The position numbers and the translations under genes are program-made. This document shows positions 45,901 to 58,310 of a stretch of 64,000 bases of DNA, in pieces. The stretch comes from Cristatella mucedo. Its lineage: Eukaryota > Bryozoa > Phylactolaemata > Cristatellidae. Within the stretch, counting starts at the first letter, position 1, and each line of letters starts with the position of its first letter. The notes beneath the pieces are model-generated. The model was not told the origin of the DNA and ran no database searches. It saw nothing but the letters and a program-made list of their open reading frames with translations. The stretch is from positions 744,001 through 808,000 of the forward strand of contig WPIO01000021.1 in NCBI GenBank assembly GCA_009760855.2, given 5' to 3'.

Positions 45901-48187
45901 CTGCTCCGGGCGTGCAGATACGCTCTGTGGGGTGCCCGAAAAAGGCACCCGGGGTTATCCCAAATCAGCCATCCATCTGGAGCTATTTCTCGAAAAAATA
46001 GGCTCAATTTTCGTGATCAAGCCCTGAATCCTTGCCCTGGATCTGGTCAGCCGCTGGGAACTTGCGAAATAGAAATCATCGTTTTCGAAATCGCCATCTT
46101 TCTGCTGACGAATAGAACTCGATGAGCCCGACATTTTTTTTAGCCTATTTGCATTTAATTTGAACCAATACTCAGGTAGCAATGGCAGTTCGAGCGTACC
46201 CTACCGTGGTAACCCGGGTTGCCGCCATCGGGCTCATTAGAGGAAGCGTTGCAAAAGCAGCCCAGCCAGTCACAATCTGCCACTATGGATCCTGCGTCGT
46301 TACTCGTGAAATATTGATCATGTCCACAGGGCACTTGTGCGGAGCACGTGAAAATCGCACATGACCGCAGGAACTGTGTGAAAGGAAATGTGACGCCCAT
46401 AGTTGGATGAGTCGTTTGTGCCAAGCAAACCGAAGGCAAACGAAATTAGGCACACTTTGCTGTGTAGAGCCACAGGTACTAAATGGCCATTCTGAGACTC
46501 CCTTCCTTGGAACACAGCCTTTACAACGATCCGTGAAGGCTCAAGGAAGGAGCTCCCTCCTGCGAAAACACCCGACTCTCAGACGTACATGCCCAACCGC
46601 ATGAATTGATACGGTGATTGTTATCGAAGCATAAAGTAAGCGTACCGGACCATGTAAATGCGAACGCATTAGCCCTCGCCAAGTACGACAAGCCGTACTA
46701 CTGTAACCGGGTTCCAGGGGTCAGAGGCTAATTCCTGCCAAACCCCGCCATACTCCGGCCACGCTGCCACTCGCCATGCCGCCGAGCTAGGGTAAGACGA
46801 GCGGCCGTCAGGTTAAACATCTTTATAACGCATGCGCCAACAACAACGGGGGAACTAAACAAGTCTACAGGGAGGGTCCTATACACAGTACACTACGGGG
46901 GCGCAAGACGACGCAGCAAGCGCGAACAAACGTGTTAGTTGGGGTCAGTCGGCTTCTGCAGTCCTGTCGTTGTATCGACTCCGAATCCAACAGTACGAGC
47001 GTACGCCGTCCAAAACCCGGCTGGCTGAGTAACTGCTGGCCAGTCTGAGTCGACAACTACCACAGTCGTAAGCTTCCACCGAAAGACGCCAACACACGGG
47101 GGGGTCACGAACACGCTACACGGGGAAAGTGGAATAAAAACAAGTCAACAACGAGCGAGCTATCCAGCTCCGCTCGGGCCTTGGGTACTCGTTCCCTTGC
47201 GTGCGTGGCAGCATCGCCGGAGCACGCCTGCACGAATCCAGGTGCATAACTCGGTGAGACCAGGAGCCTCCAGCACCACGACTTACTTGGCCAACTTCCC
47301 GTACCCAAAAGCCCCGGTGACCTCACGTCACCGCATACATCCGGCCATGCCGTAGGGTGCGACCCCGGCCTAGCCGGTGACCCTAACCCTCACTATAGCC
47401 GTCCGGTCCCAGCCAACCGAACCCAGCCTGGGTACGCTACCATAGGCAGTGCAGTTACCAGCAGACTGCATGCGATGGGGAGACGTGGTTTTAAGGTGGT
47501 GCACGGGGGCGGCTTCGGAGCCACTGGCCGAAAGCCGCAGTGCTAAGACGTATTTCCCCATGCCTGAATGGTTTTTTCTATGAGATATAATTGTAAGAAA
47601 AGTAAAGATTCGAAAGCAATTCAGCAGCATCAGACAATTCCATCTTTTTATTGTTGAGTTGTGTTAATATACTTTAGTTGACCAATTCGATCAATATATA
47701 CCGTTGACGGCACTGCCAGGAGATTTGCTGGAGAGGCCACGACCCTTAAAATTTCGTCGTCCATTTGAAATACCGTCAAAGTAATTGTTAAGTTTGAAGT
47801 CAACAGGATAATCCACCGCTTAATGACATGCTAGCAAAACGCGGTGTAGTTTTTCCTTCAAATGATGCCCAGAAATATCGAAGCAGCTAGTTCGTTGGGT
47901 GTGTGAGGTCTAAAAACCTTATGTAGGAACGGATTATTTCCGTTCTTGTAAAAACTCGTGAGAAATCACGGGATATCATAATTGGATTTGCGAAGCTACG
48001 CGTTTAAAAGTAAAATCACGTTCAAATTCAAGAGATTCTTACAATTTTAAGATAAGGTTAATCTCAACGTTTAATTTATTTCCTAAAAACAAATGTCTAT
48101 TGATTACTAGAATTCCTTAATGAAAACAAGGTGCGTAGAAGTTTTTTTTAATAATTTCCCAGCAATTGCCTTTGTTCGGTGTAGTTT
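42986..48187. other. Unassigned, partly GC-rich DNA
   Basis: A minus-strand LINE tail at about 43966-44010 is the only recognised element. The 212-codon plus frame at 44707-45345 overlaps open frames on both strands, has no recognisable domain and ends in a repeated TTGGACAGGCGGTG segment (45257 and 45309), so I do not call it a gene. 46650-47430 is GC-rich with many CCGG steps and might be LTR-like, but no repeat partner was found. Confidence 0.4.
43966..44010 (-). mobile_element. LINE/SINE 3' tail
   Basis: GTAAAGCGCCATCAGAGGAC followed by CTTCTAGGCACTTCACATA, complement of the shared tail. Confidence 0.65.
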
Positions 48188-48434
48188 GAGTTATCGTCGC
48201 TAACAGCACAGAACGCTAGCCGACGAGCGACACCACCGGTTTATTTCCCACTCACAGAGCAGGGCGAAGCACGACTCTCTTCGCCTCTCCCGCCCACAGG
48301 AGTCCCCCCCCCCCGACTTCAATGTCATAACAATCACCAATAGCACGTCCGGTTCCGTCTGCCTACGGCATCGAGTGTCGCAGACCACTCGTACAGCGAC
48401 CAGGGGCAATGTCATCAATTAAAGGAAACCACAT
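48188..48434 (-). repeat. 3' LTR of the short element
   Basis: Direct repeat partner of 49548-49790, differing at scattered sites and in the length of a C-run near 48305. Confidence 0.88.
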
Positions 48435-48599
48435 GCCCGCCTGATCTGGAGATCAATCTATGGCGTATTCTCAACTGTTTGGCAACAAGAAGGCTAAACA
48501 GTAAGCACATCGTCCCCACAGTCCGCTCCCTTAATTAAGAGGCTAAGTGATGGCTGCTCGGAGGAGGCAGGCGACCTCACGGCCTGTGGGAACAAGCTG

Positions 48600-49520
48600 G
48601 CATCGTTTGACATCTGCGTTCATGCGTCGTTCATGCGTCGCCGGGCAACACACTTCTCCACTGCTGGCTCCTCGTCGGGCTGCGAAGCCTCGCAGCTCAA
48701 TGATGCATCCCAAACCAGACTCTCCTGTCGCCGCTGCCGCGATCTCGGGCGAGTTTGCGACCTTCGCCGCATCTCCGATCTGCACCGCATCTCCGATCTG
48801 ATAGTGTGTAATGTAATGCTTGATAAACAACATGAATAACATGGTTAGGGGTGACAAGCACAGGGTCAGCATCAAATGTGGTTACTGGCAGCATGCACAG
48901 TGTCAGCACACCTAATCACATGAAGGACGAATCACAGGGACCCACTAAATGCTGTCCTAAATAGGTGTGCTTTTATGATTTTTCTCCTCGTCTTCTACCT
49001 GCGCCTCGTCTCCTACCTGCGCCGTGTCACAGCCCACTTGTATCGCCGATGAGTCTCCGACCTGCGCCGCATCTCTGACTTGCTCCGAGTCACAACCCAC
49101 CGGCTCGTCGCATGCCATCGTCACAGCCTGGATCGCTGTCGCTGTGTACCCTTCGGTGGCATCCTGGAAAACCGTTATCGCCTGGCACACTGTCGGCGAT
49201 TGCTGGTACTGCTTCTGGTCCCTTCTGTTGTCGCCCTCTCTCCGAAGAGCTTTTGCTAACTCAGTGCTCAGCAGCCACGCTTTACCTTTCGGACTAGCCA
49301 GCGCTGTTACCAGAGCCTCACGAAGCAGCCGGTAGTCGTCCTTGATTGTCTTCGGCATGTAAGAGTACACATAGAAGGCGCTTCCTTCCAAGAGGCAGAT
49401 ACTTGTGCCAGACTATCGGATTGACACCGCACAGCTCGAGCCTCATCTCCGAGTCAAACAACCAAGTTGCGAAGTCATCTCCTACATGAAAATGCTCAAG
49501 TAACATTGCCGTAGGCCACC
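48600..49520 (-). pseudogene. Gag-like protein with C-terminal QVGDA-type repeats, split by a LINE
   Basis: Minus strand from about 49520: HFHVGDDFATWLFDSEMRLE, then a frame change and MPKTIKDDYRLLREALVTAL, a retrotransposon capsid-like pattern. The end is built of short repeats such as AAQVGDSSAIQVGCDTAQVG. The same repeat resumes on the other side of the LINE insert (DAVQIGDAAKVA at about 48800-48760). Only the gag part is recognised. Confidence 0.7.
48800..48975 (-). mobile_element. LINE 3' UTR fragment inside the short LTR element
   Basis: Contains the complement of the LINE 3' UTR (AACATGGTTAGGGGTGAC, ACAGGGTCAGC, GACCCACTAAATGCTGTCC). It splits the gag repeat region, so it inserted later. 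Confidence 0.85.
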
Positions 49521-49547
49521 ACCGCAGCCGGAAATAGCTTGCAGCTA

Positions 49548-49790
49548 GAGTTATCGTTGCGAACAGCACAGAACGCTAGCCGACAAGCAACATCACCGGT
49601 TTATTTTACCACTCACAGAGCAGGGTGAAGCAAGACTCTCTTCGCTCCTTTCGCCCACTGGAGTCCCCCCCCGACTCCCTTGCCATAACAACCACCACCA
49701 ATAGCACGTCCCGTCTGCCTACCACATCGAGTGTCGCAGCCCACTCGTACAACGATCGGGGGCAGTGTCATCAATCAAATGAAACCACAT
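49548..49790 (-). repeat. 5' LTR of the short element
   Basis: Upstream LTR on the minus strand. Its end near 49548 reads AACTC with no clean terminal CA. Confidence 0.88.
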
Positions 49791-50696
49791 TCTGAAGAAT
49801 GCAAAGATCTTTAGCTGTTCGAGGTTTCTTCCTCGAGTCAATGCCATCTTCAGTTGTCCGTTTCCCAAGATGGGCTTGGGAAGATAGAGACGACAGCTCG
49901 GTCGAATGATTTTTTTTCATGTGTTGATTGTCGTATGACACTCGTCGGCTTCCTCGCCAGTATCTTGTTATCTGTGGTTTTGACGAAATCCACTCAGTTA
50001 TTGAGCGTGAATAGCGCGAAGCTCACTTGCTTCATCTTTTATCTCTGGCTGCCGTTGCGTTTGATGTTAATTTTTTCGTTGAATTTCTGCAGCGCGACGC
50101 TTGTTGGCTTATAAGTTGCTTTTCTCTCACTTTTTATGGAAGCAAGTTTCGCGGGCTGTCTTTCCAGGAAGCAAATTTCGCGGGCTGTCTTTTGGTTTGA
50201 CTTCCGTTTCTGGGACGGATTCTCGAACTCACGCACATTAGAAACTGTAGAGGTTGATTAAATTTACATTACATTTTTCAAGTACTACGGGAGCTTTTAA
50301 AAGAACATGCACGTCGCGTTTGTTATTTTGCTGACGTTCGTAAAGGCCATCTCTTACCCTCAGCGTACTCCGATACTCCTGAGAGCAACTTTAATGAAAT
50401 TGTTAATGGAATTTTGGCTGAAGTGAATATATAATTTATCCAAAGGTGAGACCTATCTTTCTCCGAGTCTCTGCACTAGTCGCGTTTGCTCTAATGCGCA
50501 GTGTGTGGAGGAGCCAACAATTACGTGGGTTATTAATGGATGATTGCACAGCAATCGTAGCACTAGGGAGATGCATCGATGCCGTTAAACGGCCACACAG
50601 CCATTAGTTAGTCCTCCGTAGCTTCGCTGAGCTTGAGCACTCGCGGCATCGACTGGGAGGCTCCAGGACGTCCGAAGATGCAAGTGCAGCTTCCGT
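49791..50696. other. Unassigned DNA
   Basis: No gene supported. A 29-bp tandem duplication lies at about 50138-50192 (GGAAGCAARTTTCGCGGGCT). Confidence 0.45.
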
Positions 50697-52255
50697 CCAG
50701 TCTTCCTTCTGCAGTTCCTATAAAAGACACTGAAACGAGTCGTGGCAGACCAGCTGAACTCATATATTGAAACGTCAAACCTTGCTAGTAAGTTCCAGTC
50801 TGGTTTTAGAGCTAATCACTCCACAGAGTCGAATTTCTTTGCTTGTATAACAACTTACTTAGGAATGCAGACTTAGATAGAGTATCTACACTTGTTTTGC
50901 TCTATCTTTCAGCAGCTTTTGATACTATCGATCGCCAAGTCACTTTTGAGCACCTCTCATGTCGCCTGGGCATCATTAGCACTGACTTGCATAGGTTCAG
51001 GTCCAATCTCAGTGAGATACTCCAGAGCATTGATGTGAATTGACATTGGTCATTGGAGGAACCTCTGAAGTATGAGACACCTCAGGGCCCTATGCTTGGT
51101 ATCCTTATTTTCATAATTTATACCTTCCCTCTAACTGAAGTGATTGCCAAGCGCAATCTAGGCTTTCACTTCTATGCAGATGATACTAATTGTACCTTGG
51201 CTTTGATCCCTCCTAGCCCTCCAGCAAGTCAAATTCTCACAAGTCCCTTGCTGCATGCATTGATGACATCTGCAAATGGATGGCAGCAAGCTTTTCTTAA
51301 TCGAATAATGATATAGCCAATTTACTAGTTATGGGAAAACCAAGTGTGATTCAGAAATTGAAAAGTTTAATGCTCACAATCGGATCTTCGAGCATATCTC
51401 CTGCTGAATCTGCACGAAATGTAGGTGTCATGCTCGAAAGTGAACTTTCATTAGACGATCACACCAGCTCCACAGTCGAGTCTTCCTACTTTCAGCTACA
51501 TAACACTGCCAAAGTTCAGGCTTGTTAAGACAAGGTTACCACATCTAAATTTGTACATGCATTTGTGACATTTCGTCGTGTATTCTAACACACAGCCAGC
51601 TTGTCTTCCTGCTTATGCAATCAGGCGTTTACAGCTGGTGCAAAACTCTGCAGCTAGGCTTGTCTGTCGTGAGCTTCGCAGTTGCCACATCACACCACTT
51701 CTTGCCAACATGCACCGGCACCCAGTCAAGCAATGCATCGACTTCAAGGTTCTGTCACTCACTTTTAGGTCTCTTCACTCATTAGCATCAGCCTACCTAT
51801 CAGATATACTCCATACTAGGCTAAGCATCGTACCACCTGCATTTCGGAATCTAATCGTTTACCTATACCTCGTACGAACCCAAATCCTTTGGAGACCGCA
51901 CCAATAGCTCGTATGCTCCACAAGCCTGGAACTCACACCCCATTGCGTCGTGACATCTCCTGGCTTGTCCACATTTAAAAAGAAACTAAAAACACATCTA
52001 CTTGTCACAGCATTTAGTGGGTCCACATGATTCGTCCTATGTGTGCTTATGAGTGCTGACACTGTGCATGCTGCCACTAACCATACTTGCATGCTGACCT
52101 TGTGAATGTCACTTCTAACCATGCTATGCTCGTTGTTCACAGAGCATGCTACGGCCAACCATTCGATCATACTTACTAAACAGCAAATGTAAAGTGCCTA
52201 GAAAGAGATTGAGTTTTCTGATGGGGCTGTATTACATGCATTATTATTATTGTAT
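50697..52255 (+). mobile_element. LINE copy, RT to 3' tail, degenerate
   Basis: Starts within the RT fingers (upstream of the TLKRVVADQLNSYIE-like region) and runs through the FHFYADDTN catalytic box, the C-terminus and 3' UTR to ATTATTATTATTG at 52235-52250. At least one frameshift and several stops. Same family as the copy at 53215; about as diverged as the others by eye. Confidence 0.9.
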
Positions 52256-52485
52256 AATAATAATAATAACTTGATAAAGTGCCCTCAGAGACTCAATCTC
52301 TTTCTAGATGCTTTAAATTTGATGCAAAGAAACACGATCAAATGGTGAGTGGTATCATGCTTAATAAACAACATGAATAACATGGTTAAGGGTGACTTAC
52401 ACAGGGTCAGCCTGCAAGTGTGGTTAGTGGCAGCATGCACACCGGGACCCACTAAATGTTGCGACAAATAGGTGTGTTTATTCTA
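52256..52485 (-). mobile_element. LINE 3' end, tail-to-tail with the previous copy
   Basis: The complement of the tail begins at TAATAATAATAATAACTTGA and continues into the 3' UTR. It meets the plus-strand copy at its (ATT)n tail. Confidence 0.85.
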
Positions 52486-52709
52486 CGGAAGGTTGGAGTA
52501 CCTGTGGACCTTGTGCAATCTCTGAAACCACATTGCTGCTGCTCTCCATGCCTGTACCACTACATTCCTAGAGACAGACTACTTATATCCTGCAAGGTCA
52601 ATGACACAGCAGTTCAATAGTTCTATGTGCCCAGACCGGCAAGGGATTACAGTATGACGTATCACAGGTCTCTCCTACCAGCAGTAATGGCAGAAGCAGG
52701 AGAATCTAC

Positions 52710-52920
52710 CCTAACAAAAAATAGTGCATTTGCAAAGCACCCTGAAGGAACCTAATCTCTTTCTAGGCCCTTTACATGTGCTGTCAAGGAGGGTCATGCG
52801 GTTAGTGGTATCATGCACATGGCCGCCTTGCATACTTTGATTAGTGATAGCATACCAAGTGTCAACATGCAAAAATGGCTAGTGGTAACATGCACAGCGT
52901 TGGCACCCATAAGCACATAA
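52710..52920 (-). mobile_element. LINE tail and 3' UTR fragment
   Basis: AAAGCACCCTGAAGGAACCT..CTTTCTAGGCCCTTTACATG is the complement of the shared tail, followed by diverged 3' UTR. Confidence 0.72.
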
Positions 52921-53213
52921 TAATAATAATGATAATATTGCACTTGATAAAGCGCCCTCAGAGAACTTAATCTCTTTCTAGGCGCTTTACATTTGCTGCA
53001 AAGTGATACACAATAGCACATAAAGGACAAATCACACAGACCAAGCAAATGCTGCAACAAGCACTCATTTCAAAGGTTGTCAAGTCAGGGGATGTCGTGA
53101 CGTCAATCGGGAGTGAATTCCAGGATTTGGGAGTATACAAACTAAAGGCACAGTCTTCCGAGTATTTGAGGTTGGTTTGAGGCATAGAAAAACGATTATA
53201 GTCAAACTCAAGT
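52921..53213 (-). mobile_element. LINE 3' end (C-terminus, 3' UTR, tail)
   Basis: Minus-strand C-terminus (TPKSWNSLPIDVTTSPDLTT region, 53185-52967) and full tail at 52926-53000 starting in TAATAATAATGATAAT. Confidence 0.85.
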
Positions 53214-53214
53214 A

Positions 53215-55803
53215 ATTGACTGACTCATTGTCTCTTATGGCTCATGTGCATGGCCCTACCCACATCAAAGGTCACACACTCGACCAGATTTTCTCATACA
53301 ACTACACTTTGTCATCACCAATTATTACCTAATCCTGTTTATCTGACCACATGCTTTAGATCTCATTCAATCAACAGCGTGTGCCCACATCCTCCTCTAA
53401 AATAACCTGTGAATCGCAAAACCTCAAGACCCTTGACATCGATGCTGTCCGTGCGAGAATATCTGCTTCACCTCTGCTGCTCAGTCCTCCCTCCGATCTG
53501 TCATCATTGGTAGATAGCTACAACACGACACTAGCTGACACGCTCGACGAGTTTGCACCTCTGACAAAGCGCACTGTGCGGCCCCACCCAGACGGCCTAT
53601 GGTTTTCCACAGACATTAAACTAGCCAGGTCTACTAAACGAAAGCTTGAAAAAGCATACAAAAGATCCGGACTAACTGTCCATCGCCAGGCATATGAATA
53701 CTACTGTAGGTCGTACCAATCGATCCTAGCAAAGGCCAAGTCTAGCTTCTATAGAAACATTGTTGAATCACAGATGCACAATCCAAAAATGCTGATGTCG
53801 ACAATAAACCATCTCCTCAACCGTTACCAGATTAGCTCCTTACCTGATGATCCTTGTGATGATCTAGCCGATCGATTCTCTCGATTCTTTGTGCAGAAGA
53901 TAGATAAGATCAGCGAATCCATCCCTGCGATGACAACATCCCCACTAGAATGCTGTTCATCGGTTCCTGGCTGCACCTCAATGTCTGCATTTAAGCAGGT
54001 CACTAGTGATCTAGTTCTAAAGTTCGTATCACAATAAAAGAAGAGAACAAGTCCTCTGGACCCTATTCCCACTGTCCTGCTCCTACGTTGCATTGATCTG
54101 CTGCTGCCATGCATAACTAACATCATTAATATGTCATTAGCCTCAGGTCATGTCCCAGCACCTTTCAAAAAAGCTGTAGTCAGGCCACTTCTCAACAAAG
54201 CGACACCAGACCAAGAGAACTTAAGCAACTACCGCCCAGTCTCCCTTCTACCATTCCTATCAAAGACACTGGAACGGGTCGTGGCAGACCAGCTGAACTC
54301 ATATATCGAAACCTCACACCTTGCTAGTAAGTTCCAGTCTGGCTTTAGAGCTAATCACTCTACAGAGTCAGCATTGCTTAGGGTATACAACGACCTACTT
54401 AGGAATGCAGACATGGGTAGAGTGTCTCTGCTTGTTTTGCTCGATCTTTCGGCAGCTTTTGATACCATCGATCACAAAGTTATTCTAGTGCGCCTCTCAT
54501 CTCGCCTGGGCATCACTGGCACTGCTCTGCAGTGATTCAGGTCCTATCTCAGTGGGAGACTCCAGAGTATTGACGTGAATGGACAAAGATCATCTGAAGT
54601 ACCTCTGAAATATGGAGTACCTCAGGGCTCCGTGCTCGGTCCGGTTCTTTTCACGGTTTATACTCTCCCTCTTGCTGATGTGATTGCCAAGCACAATCTA
54701 GGCTTTCACCTCTATGCGGATGACACTCACTTGTACCTTTGCTTTGATCCCTCCCAGCCTTCGAGCACCTCAAATTCTCTCAACTCACTTGCTGCATGCA
54801 TTGATGACATCCGCACATGGATGGCAGCACATTTTCTAAAACTAAACGATGATACAACTAACTTACTAGCTATGGGAAAGCCCAGTGTGATTCAGAGATT
54901 AAAAAGGCAGACTCTCAAAATTGGCTTTGCTAGCATATCTCCTGTCGAATCAGCTCGAAATCTAGGTGTCATATTCCAAAGCGACCTCTCGTTAGACGAC
55001 CATATCAGCTCCACAGTCAAATCTGCCTATTTTCAGCTCCATAACATTGCTAAAATTCGGGCTTGTTGAGATAAGGATACCATGTCCAAGTTGGTCCATG
55101 CATTCGTGTCATCCCGTCTCGACTTCTGCAACTCACTGCTTACTGGTCTACCAGCATGTGCGATCAGGCGATTGCAGCTGGTGCAAAACTCGGCAGCTAG
55201 ACTTGTCTGCCGTGAGCGTCGCAGTTGCCACATTACTCCACTTCTCGCCGACCTGCACTGGCTACCAGTCAAGCAACGGATTGACTTCAAGGTTTTGTCG
55301 CTCACTTTTAGGTCCCTTCATTCTATGGCTCCAACCTATCTCTCAGATATTCTACCCCACCAGGCCAAGCATCGTACCACCTGCTTTTCGGAATCCAACA
55401 GTCTACAAATACCTCGTACAAACCTTAAATCCTTTGGATACCGTGCATTTAGTTCGTATGCTCACAAAGCCTGGAACTCCCTGCCGACCTGCGTCAGAAC
55501 ATCCCCTGATCTGACCACATTTAAAAAGAACTTAAAAACACACCTATTTAGGACAGCATTTAGTGGGTCCCTGTAATTTGTCCTTGATGTGCTTATGCGT
55601 GCTGACACTGTGCATGCTACTACTAACCACATTTGCATGCTGACCCGGTGCATGACACCCTTAACCATATTATCCATTGTGTTTGTCTTTCAAGCATGAT
55701 TTTACTTACCATTTAATTGCATTGTCCTTTGCAGCAAATGCAAAGCGCCTAGAGAGAGATTAAGTTCTCTGAGGGCGCTGTATCAAGTGCATTATTATTA
55801 TTA
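53215..55803 (+). mobile_element. Best-preserved LINE copy: endonuclease end, RT, 3' UTR, (ATT)n
   Basis: Begins in the endonuclease C-terminus (HVHGPTHIKGHTLDQIFSYN at about 53250) and continues through RT to the 3' UTR and tail hairpin. (ATT)n lies at 55791-55803. It is 5'-truncated, lacking the start of the endonuclease. Its protein frame is interrupted by only a few stop codons. Confidence 0.94.
53381..55576 (+). pseudogene. LINE ORF2-type reverse transcriptase with three internal stops
   Basis: One continuous reading frame from 53381 to 55576, broken by in-frame stops at 54035-54037 (TAA), 54533-54535 (TGA) and 55067-55069 (TGA). It carries the RT series: NYRPVSLLPFLSKTLERVV, FQSGFRANHSTESALL, LLVLLDLSAAFDTIDHKV, VPQGSVLGPVLFTVYTL, the catalytic FHLYADDTHLYL, and the C-terminal [18 protein letters not shown]. 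It would copy its own RNA at a nicked target. The third stop has a counterpart at the same site in the 50697 copy, so it may be shared by descent. Confidence 0.93.
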
Positions 55804-56732
55804 TGATATAGAGTCATGCCAAAAAACTGTTACAAGGCAGTGGCATTTACAATATGACATAGACCAAGCATTTAAAACATCAAATCAAACAAGCAAAATC
55901 AATATACCCTTTAAGGACAAATCTATAGAGCTCTTGAATTCTATGGAGCTGCTCAGATCCCTGCAGAAGTTGCCGAATATTTTAAGACTGTCATAATATA
56001 ATAGGCCACCATAATATAATCAACCATGGGATATTTAGTCAGTAGTTAAATATGTTTTAAAAGATTACGTTGCCAAACATAAGAGCAACCGAGAATGATA
56101 CGTTCTTTGAGTATACCTATGGAGACTAAAACTGTGATCCCTACATATGGATGTCACCCCTACGGTCACCACACAAGTACAAGCACATACAGAACTATTA
56201 CACCTAATTAAGGACTTCGGAGCAGCTTAATCAGATGTCAGGCGAACGAACATGCACAGGTTCACGGATAAAGCACTTGAAGACCACACTCACGAATATA
56301 CCACATCAATGTTGATGCAATGCCCATCAGTAAGCAGCTTACTTTCAAGGTCACATAGCTTTTGGTCCACTGACTTGGTTTCGGATGTCATTGGCAGAGT
56401 CAGGTTGGAGCTACTCATTTGTGAATAAAATGTCATGAACTTTAGGTGCCGGCCTTCATAGTCCTAAATCACTAGCTGCTCAGCTACAACTCCTCAGGTA
56501 GGCACTATATCGTTGATTTAACGTGCCAAAAATACAGATCCCTGAATCGGAATAGATAAGGAATGACTGGGAAACCTAGCAGTAACTTTAAGTTTATCAA
56601 TTATTTCAGCTTTCGCAGCTGAATTGTGCTTTCAAAGAGGGGAAAAGCAGTAGAAACGTCGGAAACACGTATACAATTCAGCTTGCGAGTCAATTGCGAT
56701 GTTGGCAGTGTGCTTGGAATAGCTGATATATA
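55804..56732. other. Unassigned DNA
   Basis: AT-rich with no gene or repeat recognised. Confidence 0.45.
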
Positions 56733-56870
56733 AAACATTAAATTCATTTGTATAGCACCCAAGAGAGCTTATTCTCTATTCAGGCACTTTACATATGCCT
56801 CGGGGCCCGAGCCCACAACCTCAGCCAGGCGTTGGTCGAGGTGAGCATCTTAAACCCGAACCAAACCAGT
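56733..56870 (-). mobile_element. SINE type 2
   Basis: Minus-strand copy with head motifs GGGCTCGGGCCCCGAGGC and tail CCTGAATAGAGAATAAGC. It keeps the (TTTGTATAG) end before it. Confidence 0.8.
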
Positions 56871-57414
56871 TCGGCGTTATGGCAAACTCTTAGGAGCCGG
56901 CTGCCAGCCAAAAGTCTGGCTGCTGCAAATACTGCATTTAACCCATTTTTCATAGTGTCTGCTCCTAACTTTTGGACTGCACCTATTTGCTGTACAGCTA
57001 TGCACAAAGTACAGAGTGGTAGATAGCTCGAAAAGGCAGCCCATTAAAGTGACGATACGTTTCTGGCTATGATAGTATGCGTCAAGAGTCGGCATCGACT
57101 GAGCTCAGTGTTGACTTGGCAGCCCTTTTAGGCACTATAGCGTTGCAGAAAAAGACAGTGTGCAAGACGCATTGGCGGATGCGCTAAGATCACTGCGAAT
57201 TGGTCGGGAAACGTAGCCTGGCGTTGGTTGGGACAGCAGTGTTGACCGCTGAGCATTGCTAGCGTATCACACTCAAATGTCTTCCAGCCTGGATCTTCAT
57301 TCGGACTTCTGGTAAAACGTGTCATTGCTGCCGGCAGGGAATGAGTCAATTTTCCAGAGCTGACTGCAACTAAGAACGAAAGTGCATGCAGTTCAGGCCA
57401 GAAAGCTTTTAGAC
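56871..57414. other. Unassigned DNA
   Basis: Short frames on both strands; nothing recognised. Confidence 0.4.
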
Positions 57415-57835
57415 ATATCGTATGTGCTTTGATCCCTCCCGGCCTTCGAGCACCTCGAATTCTCTCAACTCCCTTTCTGCATGTATTGATGACATCCACA
57501 CTTGGATGGCAGCAGATTTTCTTAAATTAAATGTTGATAAAAGCAACTTATTAGTTAGGGACAAACCAAGCGTGATTCAGAAATTGAAAAGGCTCACGCT
57601 CAAAATCGCCTCTACCAGCATAGCTCCTGTTGAATCTGCACGAAATCTAGGTGTCATGTTCCAAAGTGACCTCTCATTAGACGACCACATTAGCTCCACA
57701 GTCAAGTCTGCTTCCTTTCAGCTACATAACATTGCTAAAATTTGGGCTTGTTTGGATAAGAATACCACATCTAAGTTGGTCTATGCATTTGTGACATCAT
57801 GTCTTGACTTGATGCTTGCTTTCGGAGACTAGGGG
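57415..57835 (+). mobile_element. LINE RT fragment, truncated at both ends
   Basis: A 136-codon open frame starting LCFDPSRPSSTSNSLNSL just after the catalytic box and ending near KLVYAFVTSCLD. It has no stop at the site where two other copies are stopped (ACLDKNTTSK). No 3' UTR or tail, so it is not a simple 5'-truncated insert. Confidence 0.9.
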
Positions 57836-58109
57836 AGCAGCCAGTGATATTTTTTCAAAGCCAGTACGCTTGGCTTAGTCTGCTTTGTCTCAGTCAGCTC
57901 AATGCAATTATAATTACACGAGCGCTCTCACTGGTCATCCCACTGCACTGTGCCGCCGGTACTCTCTTATTCCACTCAACTGCAGACGTCACTGACGTCA
58001 CCGGTAAGCCTCATGGTGGTATTGAGAGCGGCCAGAGCTGCTTGTGAACTCCGTTGCACCGTTTAGCTGCAGGAGCCTCCACACCACGAACCCAGCAAGG
58101 CTTGTTCGT

Positions 58110-58310
58110 AACAATAATAATAAAAATAATGTGCTAAGAGAAATAAATCCTAACTGAGGTGATTTGCAACTACCTGCAAGAGAATCAATAAATAAGGCTT
58201 AGTGATGTGCACGGAATCCTGCTTGGACAAGTATGCAAAATCAAGGGAGTGTCATGTTTAGGAGAGCATGTCGATGAAAACTGGAAGGCACTCAAAGCCA
58301 CAAGCTAGTC
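58110..58310 (-). mobile_element. 3' end of the second LINE subfamily
   Basis: Begins AATAATAATAAAAATAATGT and shares AATAAATAAGGCTTAGTGAT-like sequence with 29930-30310. Confidence 0.6.

Larger units (their letters stand above)
48188..49790 (-). mobile_element. Short LTR retroelement with gag only
   Basis: Two direct repeats (48188-48434 and 49548-49790) of about 245 bp flank about 1.1 kb. Both contain TTATCGTYGC, CACAGAACGCTAGCCGAC and the complement of AATAAA (GGTTTATT), as expected for LTRs of a minus-strand element. The inside encodes a gag-like polypeptide and no pol. A LINE end has inserted into it at about 48800-48975. It resembles a TRIM-like or internally deleted element. Confidence 0.85.
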
